NCBI RefSeq assembly: GCF_002563965.1
Contig: NZ_PDJF01000001.1
Span: 434,001 to 498,000 of the forward strand
DNA length: 64,000 nt
From: Corynebacterium renale
GTDB taxonomy: Bacteria; Actinomycetota; Actinomycetes; Mycobacteriales; Mycobacteriaceae
Direction: 5' to 3'
Part shown: piece after piece, positions 37,902 through 46,262 of the stretch
Numbering within the stretch: position 1 is the first letter of the stretch
Layout: the number at the start of each line of letters is the position of its first letter
The notes under the pieces: generated by a model
What the model was told of the DNA's origin: nothing
What the model saw: the letters and a program-made list of their open reading frames with translations, nothing else
Database searches by the model: none
Made by a program: the position numbers and the translations under genes

Positions 37902-37930
37902 AAAGAAAACCCACCACTGTGTGTGGTGGG
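37902..37930 (-). terminator. Terminator after the major tail protein gene
   Basis: A perfect 8-bp stem, CCCACCAC (37910-37917) with GTGGTGGG (37923-37930), is followed on the minus strand by TTTTCTTT. It stands between the abundant tube protein and the low-abundance chaperone genes, and so can set their ratio. Confidence 0.8.
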
Positions 37931-37989
37931 TATCGTGCGCGCCCAGGACTTACACCTGGGTGTGGGCTTACTCGCGCTCCAGCAGGGGT

Positions 37990-38544
37990 TTACTGCTGTG
38001 GGGCTTCAATGCCTTCGGGGAGTCCTGGCAGGATCTCAATCGGCTTGGCCAGGAAGGTCACGTCGAATTCCCAGCCGTCGATGTTGGTGCCGTCGAGGGC
38101 TGCGCGGACTGGTGGGCCGGCAAGGGTGGCGCGCTCGCAGAAGATTGCGGTCTTGTCTTCACCATCATCAAGGCGGACCAGCAGGGAGAATTCTTCGCCG
38201 AGGCCGCGTTCCATGCCGTAGTTTTCGCCGAGCTTGGTGATTTTTCCGCCCTGGGCGCGGGTGAGCAGGGTGGCCTTGGAGTTGTCCACGGCGCGGAACT
38301 TTATGCCGGATTCCAGTGGGTCGCGGGTGACCTTGTATGCGGACTGGCGGTAGTTCCACACCTTCTTCTTATCGACGCTTTGGTCGGCGGTCTCCTCGAA
38401 ACCTGCTTCGATACCGCCGAAGGCATCAAAGTCGGCTAGTTTTGCTGCAAATGGGTCGGTAGGCAGCTTGGCGCCGGCTTTGCCTCGGAAGGCGTCACCG
38501 TCCATCCAGACATACGCCTTATTTGGGTCTGCGTAGTTAGACAT
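37990..38544 (-). CDS. Major tail tube protein
   Basis: A 184-residue soluble beta-rich protein directly upstream of the tail chaperones, the standard position of the tube subunit. It begins MSNYADPNKAYVWMDGDAF and contains ENYGMERGLGEEFSLLVRLD. It polymerises around the tape measure to build the tail. The next gene upstream encodes the tail terminator. A downstream hairpin isolates it from the chaperone genes. Confidence 0.85.
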   Translation of the reverse strand: MSNYADPNKAYVWMDGDAFRGKAGAKLPTDPFAAKLADFDAFGGIEAGFEETADQSVDKKKVWNYRQSAYKVTRDPLESGIKFRAVDNSKATLLTRAQGGKITKLGENYGMERGLGEEFSLLVRLDDGEDKTAIFCERATLAGPPVRAALDGTNIDGWEFDVTFLAKPIEILPGLPEGIEAPQQ

Positions 38545-38556
38545 ACTGTTTTCTCC

Positions 38557-39015
38557 TTAGGTTTGAATGGTTGAGCGCCTGCGCAGGTGAACCGTAAACC
38601 GCACAGGGGCATAAAAAAGCGGCCTGTCATGGCCGCGTTCGGTGTCATAGAGTTGGATTGGCCCATCAAGCCACGAGGCTGTCCAGGCGTGATTGTCATC
38701 GAGAACAACGTTTCTGGTGCGCCCCAAGATTTCCCCGATGGTTGCCGCAAGGTTCCAGACTGTCACGTCTGGGTCTTCATCCAGGCCGGAGACATCACTA
38801 TCGGGCGCCCATGGAGTGACTTGAACAATCAAGCGGCGCAGCATGGGGTCGTCGCCCTGGTGGCCGACCACAGCGACCAACACATGAGGTTTTAGTAGCG
38901 GGTCGGGCAGTACCCGAGTGCTGATTGTTCCACCATGCAGTAGCTCACCTACCGCAGGATGGTTGAGCAGGAACTCGCGGATTGCTCCAGGAACATAGGG
39001 CATAGGTTCACGCAT
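38557..39015 (-). CDS. Tail terminator protein
   Basis: A 152-residue protein (starts MREPMPYVPGAIREFLLNHP) between connector genes and the tube gene. Segments LLKPHVLVAVVGHQGDDPML and LIVQVTPWAPDSD resemble the fold of tail-completion proteins that cap the tube at the head end. The start ATG 39015 follows AGAGG by six bases. The assignment combines gene order with this weak pattern. Confidence 0.7.
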   Translation of the reverse strand: MREPMPYVPGAIREFLLNHPAVGELLHGGTISTRVLPDPLLKPHVLVAVVGHQGDDPMLRRLIVQVTPWAPDSDVSGLDEDPDVTVWNLAATIGEILGRTRNVVLDDNHAWTASWLDGPIQLYDTERGHDRPLFYAPVRFTVHLRRRSTIQT

Positions 39016-39018
39016 TGG

Positions 39019-39330
39019 TTACCTCTTTCTGGGCCTCGTACCGGAGTACTTGCCGTACGCCATCGCGGCGTTAGTCAGTGTGGCCTGCGCCGGCATCTTT
39101 GAGGTCCCGTATTCCTTGTGGATTGCGGTCATATCATGGCTGATGACCTGTACCTGAGTGCCGTGGACTTCAACGTCGAAAGATGCCTGATACCGGCCAG
39201 TCAGTACATGGGCAGTATCAGCGGCATCGGCGGCAATCTTGTGGGCAATCTCTTCGCGGGCCTTAAGACTCTCGCTTCTGGTCTGCCTTCGTAGTGCCGC
39301 GGGAAACAGGCTTATCCTTGCTTTCGCCAT
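39019..39330 (-). CDS. HK97 gp10-like head-tail connector protein
   Basis: A 103-residue basic protein. The stretch AHVLTGRYQASFDVEVHGTQ followed by HKEYGTSKMPAQ is typical of HK97 gp10-like neck proteins, where the GT-S-MPA motif recurs. It lies three bases before the tail terminator gene and overlaps the preceding small gene by 68 bases in another frame. It probably helps join head and tail. Confidence 0.75.
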   Translation of the reverse strand: MAKARISLFPAALRRQTRSESLKAREEIAHKIAADAADTAHVLTGRYQASFDVEVHGTQVQVISHDMTAIHKEYGTSKMPAQATLTNAAMAYGKYSGTRPRKR

Positions 39331-39463
39331 CGGCCTTGTCTTCTTCCTGTTCTACGTGGTTATCCCGGTAGGTCTGTTTGGAGGCCGTGTAGAAGACGTT
39401 GCCGTCACTATCGGTGCCCTCGTACAGGTCACCAGCATTTTCCGTGTTTTTCTTCGTGGTCAT
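39263..39463 (-). CDS. Small acidic phage protein in the connector cluster
   Basis: A 66-residue highly charged protein (MTTKKNTENAGDLYEGTDSD at the N-terminus). AAAGGAG stands just before the ATG at 39463, better than most neighbours, and the gene overlaps the previous stop by four bases, so it is likely translated. It overlaps the gp10-like gene by 68 bases. No domain is recognised. Confidence 0.6.
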   Translation of the reverse strand: MTTKKNTENAGDLYEGTDSDGNVFYTASKQTYRDNHVEQEEDKADGESKDKPVSRGTTKADQKRES

Positions 39464-39810
39464 TCTTTCTCCTTTGCTCGGCGGACTCTTACCGCCACAT
39501 ACTCTGCAGGTTTCCCAGGGATTCCCCTGGGGTATCCGTCTTGGATTGCTAGCCAGCGCTTACCATCTGGGGCGATGAACTCGTCGGTAGACAGCACATC
39601 GACCACCGGATGGAAAAGAACCAGCCGCTCGTCAATAGTCCCGGTCTGACTGACCTCTTTCTGCGCCGTTAACAACCGCTCCTGGACCAGGCCAGTACCA
39701 ACGGTTTCTTCACGGCGTTTCCCTTTCGGGTTTCCTGTCAGCGGGTCCACGCCGGCAGCGCGCAGGCCAACATGAACCCATCCGGGTTGAAACAACAATC
39801 TGGTTACCAT
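39460..39810 (-). CDS. Head closure/connector protein
   Basis: A 116-residue protein in the head-tail joining cluster. The segment FHPVVDVLSTDEFIAPDGKRWL is of the kind seen in head-closure (SPP1 gp16-type) proteins, with a beta hairpin near LSTDEFIAPDG. It overlaps both neighbours by four to seven bases. The assignment is by order and weak similarity. Confidence 0.65.
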   Translation of the reverse strand: MVTRLLFQPGWVHVGLRAAGVDPLTGNPKGKRREETVGTGLVQERLLTAQKEVSQTGTIDERLVLFHPVVDVLSTDEFIAPDGKRWLAIQDGYPRGIPGKPAEYVAVRVRRAKEKE

Positions 39811-40226
39811 CGCCGATAACCTCGACTATCTTCAGGAAGCCAACGCGTACCCCCACGCGGGCGAATCGTGAACGCCGCCTGTGCTTGCTGTGGCACGATG
39901 ACCATCAGCTCGTCCAACGTCAGGTACAGCAGACTTCCTTGTCCAGCCCCACCACCTTGTTCCCACTCCATGGAAATCTCCGGGTACGCAAGCTTGTCTA
40001 AGCCACCTCGCGTGGTCTTATCCACAGCTCGCGTTACGACGGCTTCCACGATGTCAGCGACAACAAGGGGATCTAACTGGCCAGACGCAATACGCTGCTC
40101 AATATTCGGGGCACGGGCTATGATCAGGCGCTCGGCCTGGTCAATCCACCGCCCGGCGCGCTGCAGGATTGCAGGTGTAGCGTCTGGCCAGATTTCTTCG
40201 GGGGATTCGGTGAGCCATTTAGGCAT
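39804..40226 (-). CDS. Head-tail adaptor protein (Gp15/Gp19-like)
   Basis: A 140-residue mostly helical protein. Residues about 15-75 (PAILQRAGRWIDQAERLIIA, VVADIVEAVVTRAV) fit the helical bundle of adaptor proteins that bind the portal, and the rest is beta-rich. The start ATG 40226 follows GGGGGAAACATC. A much longer open frame upstream overlaps the preceding gene and has no start signal. It lies after the capsid-side small gene as in other siphoviruses. Confidence 0.7.
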   Translation of the reverse strand: MPKWLTESPEEIWPDATPAILQRAGRWIDQAERLIIARAPNIEQRIASGQLDPLVVADIVEAVVTRAVDKTTRGGLDKLAYPEISMEWEQGGGAGQGSLLYLTLDELMVIVPQQAQAAFTIRPRGGTRWLPEDSRGYRRW

Positions 40227-40246
40227 GATGTTTCCCCCTTTACTTG

Positions 40247-40555
40247 TTAGGCGTTGCTGGTGGTTTCGTGTGCGTCGACCATGGTGATGATCTGGTCGCG
40301 GGTCATGCCTGTTGGGTCCAGGCCTAAGACTCGGGCGTAGTCTTCCCAGGCTTTCTTTTTGGCTTGCGTTTCTGGGCGTGTGGCCACCGCGAGTTCTGCG
40401 GGTAGTTCCTCGGAGGTTGTGCCGTTGCCAATACCGAATCCGTTCCGCTTGTAGTACCAGAGGTTGCCCGGATTCGGGTCCTTGCATACACCTTCGACAA
40501 AGACGTCACCACCAATAACACCGCAGTAGTTGGTATTTGGTGCTGTCACGATCAT
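40247..40555 (-). CDS. Small protein downstream of the major capsid gene
   Basis: A 102-residue protein. Residues 1-45 are beta-rich with a CGVIGGDVFVEGVC segment; residues about 75-98 resemble a small SAP/Rho-N-type helical fold (YARVLGLDPTGMTRDQIITM). It starts four bases after the capsid gene stop. Such proteins may serve as head decoration or adaptors. The function is unknown. Confidence 0.6.
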   Translation of the reverse strand: MIVTAPNTNYCGVIGGDVFVEGVCKDPNPGNLWYYKRNGFGIGNGTTSEELPAELAVATRPETQAKKKAWEDYARVLGLDPTGMTRDQIITMVDAHETTSNA

Positions 40556-40558
40556 TGG

Positions 40559-41527
40559 TTATGCCACCTTGACCTTGCGCAGCACACCGGCTGCCTTGGT
40601 CGCCTTGAGGGCCACGGCCACGGGGCCCATTTCGACTTCTCCGGTCTTGACTGCCCCGGAGGTGGTGAAGTCTGGCAGCCAGGTCTTCATCATTTCTCCA
40701 GAGGTCGTGGTGACACCGTGGAAGCCGTCCAGGCCGACGCGGACCGCGTAGATACTGGTTATGCCCTCGTCGACGGGGATAATCGGGTCGTTGGTTCCTG
40801 GCTTGTTGCCGGGGTCAACCAGGATGAGGTTGCCGTACTGTTCGCGCTCCACAGCGTGCCCGTTAGCGCCGAGTAGACCGTCGATGGGGTTGACGGTGTA
40901 CATGGAAGCCCGGCGCGCTGCAGAACGGAGCTTGGCGAGAGCGCGCTGGTTAGCAAACAGCAAGGTTGGCGGGCCATCGAGCAGGCCCTGGAGTTCGTCG
41001 AGGTCGTCGAGGATGCCAAGGGCTGCGTCTGCGGTGGTGTAGGCGCTCCAGTCTTTGACGGTGGTGACCTCGGTTGCGGAGTTCAACAGTGCCTTAGATA
41101 GGCCGTCGAAGCCGTGGGCGTCGACAGCAGAGTCGCCGTTGATGACTGCATCGCAGAACTTGGTGGTGGTGGACTTGATGAGTTGGGACATCTGCAGGGC
41201 GATTTCATCGCTGGTTGCAGGGCCAAGGTGTGCGAGCTGGCGGTCAATCTGGAAGCTGCCACCGAGGACTTTGAGGTCTACGGAGTGCTTCGTGGTCTCT
41301 ACTGCCTTAGGGCTGTATTCGGTGTTGAGCTCGCGGAAGTCCGCTCCACGCTGGGTAGACAGGCGGCGGTAGGAGTAGGTCATCGTCGCGCCGCCACCGG
41401 CAGGGTTAACGGCGGTGTCGAAGATGAGGTTGTCGAGGACAACGGAGTTCTTGCGGAACTCGTCGATGACGGTTGCATCGTAATCGTCTTGGGTGTTGAG
41501 CTTTGCCTGCTCGAGAGTAATAGCCAT
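40559..41527 (-). CDS. Major capsid protein (HK97 fold)
   Basis: A 322-residue protein following the scaffold gene, in the canonical place. Segments LGGSFQIDRQLAHLG, ATSDEIALQMSQLIKSTTTKFCDAVINGD and PTLLFANQRALAKLRSAARR are typical of HK97-fold capsid subunits of actinophages. AAGGAAG precedes the start. No N-terminal delta domain is visible, which agrees with a separate scaffold protein. Confidence 0.9.
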   Translation of the reverse strand: MAITLEQAKLNTQDDYDATVIDEFRKNSVVLDNLIFDTAVNPAGGGATMTYSYRRLSTQRGADFRELNTEYSPKAVETTKHSVDLKVLGGSFQIDRQLAHLGPATSDEIALQMSQLIKSTTTKFCDAVINGDSAVDAHGFDGLSKALLNSATEVTTVKDWSAYTTADAALGILDDLDELQGLLDGPPTLLFANQRALAKLRSAARRASMYTVNPIDGLLGANGHAVEREQYGNLILVDPGNKPGTNDPIIPVDEGITSIYAVRVGLDGFHGVTTTSGEMMKTWLPDFTTSGAVKTGEVEMGPVAVALKATKAAGVLRKVKVA

Positions 41528-41546
41528 GTGCTACCACTTCCTTTCG

Positions 41547-42191
41547 TTATCGTTTGATATTCAGGCGGGCATCGGTTGCCTGCTGGAGTGTCATAGGGGC
41601 ACCTGTTCGGCGCCCTCCTTGGGTTTGGGTTGGGTCAACGGGTTTGCGGTCGAAGCCGAGTGCTTCGGCCAAGGTTTTGGCGTCAGCGGCGAGTTCTTCT
41701 TCGGTCTCGCCGCGTAGTCGGTCCGCCATCTCGGCGGGGAGTTTCACGTCAGCAAGTACCTTGGCCACCATCTGCTGGCGCGCCTGTTGCTCTTGTGCTT
41801 GTTTCAGCGTGGCAATCTGTTCGTTGGCTTCGGCAAGTTGTGCTTGGGTGCGTTCCAACTCGGTCATGTTGGCTTGGTCAATCTCATCGATGCGGGCCTT
41901 GTACTCATCGCGGGCAGCTTCAGCCTCCTGCCGCTTATCGCGTTCCTTCGCAAGATCAGCGAGCACAGCGCGGAGGCCACCACGACGGTTAAGGTTATCA
42001 TCCTCTCCATCATCGCTATCTGTCCCACCATCGGGACGAGTATCGGTTTCAGACTCATGATCTGACTGCGCAGCAGTTGTATCGTGCTGCGTGGACGCGA
42101 GGTCAGCGCTACCTTGAGGTGCTCCTGGTCCTTGGCCAGTATCGGCTTCGGCGGCAAACATCCGAACCCAGGGGCGTACATGGTTTTTCAT
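41547..42191 (-). CDS. Capsid scaffolding protein
   Basis: A 214-residue acidic helical protein. Residues about 70-145 form a coiled coil (VLADLAKERDKRQEAEAARD), and the C-terminal part (GGRRTGAPMTLQQATDARLN) resembles capsid-binding tails. It is encoded immediately before the capsid gene, as usual for scaffolds. Two terminator hairpins stand just upstream of its start. Confidence 0.85.
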   Translation of the reverse strand: MKNHVRPWVRMFAAEADTGQGPGAPQGSADLASTQHDTTAAQSDHESETDTRPDGGTDSDDGEDDNLNRRGGLRAVLADLAKERDKRQEAEAARDEYKARIDEIDQANMTELERTQAQLAEANEQIATLKQAQEQQARQQMVAKVLADVKLPAEMADRLRGETEEELAADAKTLAEALGFDRKPVDPTQTQGGRRTGAPMTLQQATDARLNIKR

Positions 42192-42211
42192 GCTTATTTC
42201 TCCTTACATGC

Positions 42212-42265
42212 AAAAACCCACCAGCAAGGTGGGCATGAAAAAACCCACCACACAAGGTGATGGGT
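42212..42265 (-). terminator. Tandem terminators just upstream of the scaffold gene
   Basis: First in transcription order is ACCCATCAC/GTGGTGGGT (42265-42243) with one G-T pair, followed by six T. Next is CCCACC/GGTGGG (42233-42217), followed by five T. They lie between a 64-residue gene and the scaffold gene inside the late block. The remaining 20 bases before the scaffold ATG are too short for a full promoter. Confidence 0.8.
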
Positions 42266-42278
42266 GCTTGGGGGGCTG

Positions 42279-42473
42279 TTAGAAAATTTCCCAATCGAAC
42301 TCTTCGTCCTCGGGTGGCGATAACTCCGGACGATCTGTGCAGATGAGATAGCCCATCTGTGTATGAATTCGGGTCGTGTCTTCCGCTTCACTACGGGTCA
42401 TCCGGTATTCTTTTTCAAATGCCGATACATGGGTTTCCCAGGTCGAGGCTTTAGGAGCTGATGTCACAATCAT
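42279..42473 (-). CDS. Small acidic phage protein
   Basis: A 64-residue protein beginning MIVTSAPKASTWETHVSAFE, with a charged middle and an acidic C-terminus (PPEDEEFDWEIF). It lies five bases after the MuF-like gene and before the tandem terminators. The acidic tail and its position after a possible toxin-tailed MuF protein raise the idea of an accessory or immunity factor, but nothing recognisable supports that. Confidence 0.6.
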   Translation of the reverse strand: MIVTSAPKASTWETHVSAFEKEYRMTRSEAEDTTRIHTQMGYLICTDRPELSPPEDEEFDWEIF

Positions 42474-42478
42474 CGTTG

Positions 42479-44269
42479 TTACCTACTTCCTTTAAATAAT
42501 TGGTTTAAAGCCTCATGGAGAACAGTGAAATCATCATCAGGCCACTGTTCTAAAGAATCTGAATATTCACTGCGCCTGTGCCTATTCAACAGAATCCCTA
42601 GTCTACGGTTTCCTGATTCTATAGTAACCCACTGTGCATAAGCGCGCGCAAAAATTTCCCGGTTACCCAACAAATAATCGTAATGACCTAATTCTTTGGC
42701 AGATAGAGCGCGTTCTTTACACTTCCGTAGTTCCCGGACGGTGACTGTTCCCGAGGCTACCCGAGCAAACCGCTCTAAGGATTTGCTATCGGGGAGCACA
42801 AATCGTTCGATATGATGCCCGACTTCGTGCAAGATTGTCAGTTCTTGGCCCTGTTTCGCCCCGTTGATGACAATCCAGCCCTGGTCAACTCTCGATCTGC
42901 CTCGAAGATTTCGGTTTTCAGCAGCTGTAAAATTACGCGGGTCCATCAAGGAAATTTTGATATCTGGGACCGGCACCTGCTTCCCATGAACCATCCGCGC
43001 AGCATTAAGCGCACGCCTCTTCCGATTCTTAAACTGCTTCTCGGTCGTAACAACCAGCTCACTGTAACTAGGATGCTGCCTAGAATCAGCACTCAGATCA
43101 CGTCGATCACGCTCTGCCCCCATCTTCTTTTCGTACCGGGCGATCATCTTGGCAGTCGTACGATCACGTGCAGCAGCAACCTGCTCATCACGTGGAAACC
43201 ACGAACGCTTCCCATCCAACTGCGGAGACGCATCCAAGAGGTACCCGTTGGCATGCAACATCGACAACGACCAATCAGGGTCACCCCCAGTAATCCGGTA
43301 AATCTCCTCCGGCATCAAACGAGGCCGCTGAGTCTGCATATACCGGCCACCGCGTTTGACCATCTTCTGGTTATACGACTGCCGCAAATACCTACTTGCC
43401 CATCCACGTACCGTCGTGCCCTCATCCGTAAACACCGGACGCGACCCAAACTTATCCGAAGCCTTCCTCATTCCCCGGCGCGCGTTGACGACCTGGGCGG
43501 GGTCTGCGCCGTCGCGGATGGCTTGGGCTCCGGCGCGGGTGAAGATTTTGTTTTGTTGTTGTTCGGTCAGGCTGGCGAAGTATTCGCCGGTGTCGAACAT
43601 GTAGTTCTTTAGTTCGGGGTCGGTGTGTCGGTTGTTGTAGTCGGCAAACGGGACGGCGTCGCAGTCGCAGTTGGGGTGGCGGTCGAATCCGACGTTGATG
43701 CCGACTTTGCCTGCCAGGATTGCGCACCTGGCGCAGCATGGTGGGCGGACCACGCGGATCATGGCTGTTCCTGGTCTGGCTGTTGCTTGGACCATCTTGG
43801 CGGTTCGGGAGGTGTCTGCCAGAGCGGTTTGTGTTGCTTGGAAGAGCATGGCCCCGGCGTAGTTCCAGATTTGGTGTTTTTGGTAGTAGGTTGTCTCGGG
43901 GTTGTCTTGGGCATGGGTTACTCGTAGGGCCTGGGCGTAGGCTAAACCCATGACTGCTTGACCTGTTCCCGTTGCCCCGATGAACGCCTCGGGGTTAGCG
44001 GTTAGGCCTGTGGGGCCGGTGTAGCCTTGCTCAGCTAATTGGATGTCAACTGTTTCTGCCGCAATGTCGACGAGTTCTGCTTGAGCTTCTTCGACGAGGT
44101 CTGTGTAGACGTCGGCGTAGGTGTTAAACCAGATATAGGCGGGGACCATCGTCTGTGGCCACATCGCCAGGATTGCTTTTTCGACTCTGCGCATGACTGC
44201 AATTCGGCGCTTGGCGGCTTGCCGGGCCGAATATGGGAGGCGTTCCCATTGATTGACTGTTGTTGGCAT
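42479..44269 (-). CDS. MuF-like minor head protein with C-terminal zinc metallopeptidase domain
   Basis: A 596-residue protein after the portal gene. Residues 1-220 are the MuF-like head morphogenesis domain, ending in the cysteine-rich CCARCAILAG and HPNCDCDAVPFADY. The C-terminal third holds LHEVGHHIERFV (HExxH at about residue 480) and a likely third ligand in NREIFARAYAQW (about residue 538), a zincin-type peptidase. Such variable C-terminal enzyme domains on MuF proteins are known in prophages of Gram-positive bacteria. It could be injected with DNA or act during head assembly. Confidence 0.8.
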   Translation of the reverse strand: MPTTVNQWERLPYSARQAAKRRIAVMRRVEKAILAMWPQTMVPAYIWFNTYADVYTDLVEEAQAELVDIAAETVDIQLAEQGYTGPTGLTANPEAFIGATGTGQAVMGLAYAQALRVTHAQDNPETTYYQKHQIWNYAGAMLFQATQTALADTSRTAKMVQATARPGTAMIRVVRPPCCARCAILAGKVGINVGFDRHPNCDCDAVPFADYNNRHTDPELKNYMFDTGEYFASLTEQQQNKIFTRAGAQAIRDGADPAQVVNARRGMRKASDKFGSRPVFTDEGTTVRGWASRYLRQSYNQKMVKRGGRYMQTQRPRLMPEEIYRITGGDPDWSLSMLHANGYLLDASPQLDGKRSWFPRDEQVAAARDRTTAKMIARYEKKMGAERDRRDLSADSRQHPSYSELVVTTEKQFKNRKRRALNAARMVHGKQVPVPDIKISLMDPRNFTAAENRNLRGRSRVDQGWIVINGAKQGQELTILHEVGHHIERFVLPDSKSLERFARVASGTVTVRELRKCKERALSAKELGHYDYLLGNREIFARAYAQWVTIESGNRRLGILLNRHRRSEYSDSLEQWPDDDFTVLHEALNQLFKGSR

Positions 44270-44288
44270 TGGCCATCACCTGCCTTAT

Positions 44289-45641
44289 TTAGGTCACGTC
44301 GGTCGACTGTGCGCCTGTGATATCGCGTTGGATCCGCGGCAGTGCCTCGGCGAGCCCCATTTCTTCCTGTGCCAGCCACTGGAGTTCTTTATCAATACGT
44401 GCCTGGGTAAACCCAAGCTCGAGCAGCGCGCCACGGACCGAGAGCACTGGCTTACCGCCAGTCTTCTTCGAGAGCGCGTCCGCACGCTGTGCTTCCGTTG
44501 GGGTTCCTGGGTCGTGCCACAAAATGGAGATCTTGCCGTCAGATTCCCAGGTATGGCGCCGAATACGCTCAGCCACCCCAAGCGACCACCCCAGGGCTGC
44601 ACCGATGGAACGGCCTATGCGCTCAACCTGTTTGACCAGGCGGGACTCGTCAGCGCGGATAGAGCCCTCGGCAGCAGGATTGGCCGTGTTTTGGCCCATC
44701 ATGCGCACCGGAAGACCCGTCACCGTGGCTGCCTGCTCGGCCAGCATCGTGATTGTTTTGTGGAAGCCTGCCAGGTCCGCTCCTGGTAGCTGTTTGACGT
44801 CAGCGCCCTTGGTAGAGATAGCCCAGACTGACCCCAGGTAGGTGTCCCAGTCATCAACCGGGTTACCGAACTCGTCCTGGAAATCCGTACGAGCCACACC
44901 AAGAGCAATCTTCTGCGGCGTGGAGACCGTTTCCATGGCCATCTGTAACTGCAGCATGACACGGCCTGCCATATTCACCAACGGTTTGAGGTCAGAGAAC
45001 TGTGTTTCACCGGCCCACACATCATCAGAGGTGTCTTGGTTAAACGCCATGACAATCGGCACACGACCTAAACCATGCTCGATGCGCTCAGTGGCCTCCC
45101 ACTTACCTACCCGGCGCGAAATCAGGACGGTTTCGTTGGGCAGGTAGAGGGTCATGTGTTCTGCGTGGCCGGTTTCTGCGCGGTAGATGCGCAGTGCTGC
45201 GGTTGTGTTTCGGGTTAGAGGGTCGACGATGGTGGCGAGGTTTTTGGGGGATTCGATGCGGATGCGGGGGCGTCCGCCGTCGGGGTCTGCTGCGACGGAG
45301 AGTGCGCAGCGTCCGAGGACGATGAAGTCTCGGATGAGTAAGGGTAGTGAGGCGTCGAGGTCGTTGCTTTCCCAGTCTTCGCGGAGTTCGGCGTCTTCGC
45401 TGGTTTCTCCAGAGCGGAGGATCATGCGGACTTCCATGCGTTCGGAGAGCACGGAGGCGTAAGTGCGGCACCAGTTCAGGGGGAATGCGAAGGGTTGGAC
45501 GTCGGGCGGGACAGAAATACCGAGGTTTCCAATGTCTTGGATTCCTCGGTAGTAGCGTTCGTTTTCCCGGTCTGCGGGTTTGGCGTGTTGGATTTTGCGG
45601 AAGAGTTGCTCCAGGAGCCGTTGTTCGTCGTCTGTGAGCAC
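44289..45641 (-). CDS. Portal protein (SPP1 gp6 family)
   Basis: A 450-residue protein. The segments FPLNWCRTYASVLSERMEV, LIRDFIVLGRCALSV and QNTANPAAEGSIRADESRLV match the SPP1 Gp6-like portal family. It forms the twelve-subunit ring through which DNA enters and leaves the head. The start is a GTG at 45641 with AAGGAGG eight bases upstream, inside the end of the terminase nuclease gene. Confidence 0.9.
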   Translation of the reverse strand: MLTDDEQRLLEQLFRKIQHAKPADRENERYYRGIQDIGNLGISVPPDVQPFAFPLNWCRTYASVLSERMEVRMILRSGETSEDAELREDWESNDLDASLPLLIRDFIVLGRCALSVAADPDGGRPRIRIESPKNLATIVDPLTRNTTAALRIYRAETGHAEHMTLYLPNETVLISRRVGKWEATERIEHGLGRVPIVMAFNQDTSDDVWAGETQFSDLKPLVNMAGRVMLQLQMAMETVSTPQKIALGVARTDFQDEFGNPVDDWDTYLGSVWAISTKGADVKQLPGADLAGFHKTITMLAEQAATVTGLPVRMMGQNTANPAAEGSIRADESRLVKQVERIGRSIGAALGWSLGVAERIRRHTWESDGKISILWHDPGTPTEAQRADALSKKTGGKPVLSVRGALLELGFTQARIDKELQWLAQEEMGLAEALPRIQRDITGAQSTDVT

Positions 45642-45647
45642 AGGGGT

Positions 45648-46262
45648 TTACCTCCTTCGGCGTCCGAATACGATGACTGCTGATTGTTGGGTGCTTGCCC
45701 AGCCTGCTGCGTGGGCGTCCATGGCTGCTTCGTGGGCGACTACGGAGGCCATTGCGGCATCTATTTTTTGGTGGTCTGTGGGTTTTCCCAGGATGTACTG
45801 TTGGCCTGGTTTGGCCACGCGTTTGGCGTTGGCTACGGCCATTGCGGTTAGTGGGCAGCCGTCGTGTCGGATCCGGCCTGTCGATAGGTCAATCTCGAAG
45901 CGAGAGAGGGCTGCGCACATGCGTCTGATGGAGTTGGTGGGCCATTCAAAGACTGTTTCACTGCCGTGGGCTAGTGCCCAGTCGCCTATCTCGGAGCGCC
46001 AGTCTTGTGGGTCGCAGTACATGCGCTCGACGTTGTAGCGGTCGAAGATTTCATCGACTGCTGCCATGACCTCGCCGCGGGGGATACGTCCGCCCCATTG
46101 GGCGGGGTTCCAGATGGTGGGGCGTTTGTCGGGGCCGTAGCGTGGGGTGAATTGGAAGCCGTCGGAGGTTTCTGCTCGCAGAGCGGTGAAGTCGTTGACT
46201 TCGGAGCCGTCAAAGCCTAGGCAGATGCTGGTGTTATTCGGCGGATTGTTCAGCCATTCCAT
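45648..46262 (-). CDS. Terminase large subunit, nuclease part (separate ORF)
   Basis: A 204-residue protein matching the RNase H-like nuclease half of large terminase. Acidic catalytic candidates are D18 (LGFDGSEVND), D84 (YCDPQDW) and D163/D168 (PTDHQKIDAAM). It cuts concatemeric DNA during packaging. The ATG at 46262 has its own GGGAGGA ribosome site and overlaps the ATPase gene by 29 bases in another frame. The two halves normally form one protein. Confidence 0.85.
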   Translation of the reverse strand: MEWLNNPPNNTSICLGFDGSEVNDFTALRAETSDGFQFTPRYGPDKRPTIWNPAQWGGRIPRGEVMAAVDEIFDRYNVERMYCDPQDWRSEIGDWALAHGSETVFEWPTNSIRRMCAALSRFEIDLSTGRIRHDGCPLTAMAVANAKRVAKPGQQYILGKPTDHQKIDAAMASVVAHEAAMDAHAAGWASTQQSAVIVFGRRRR

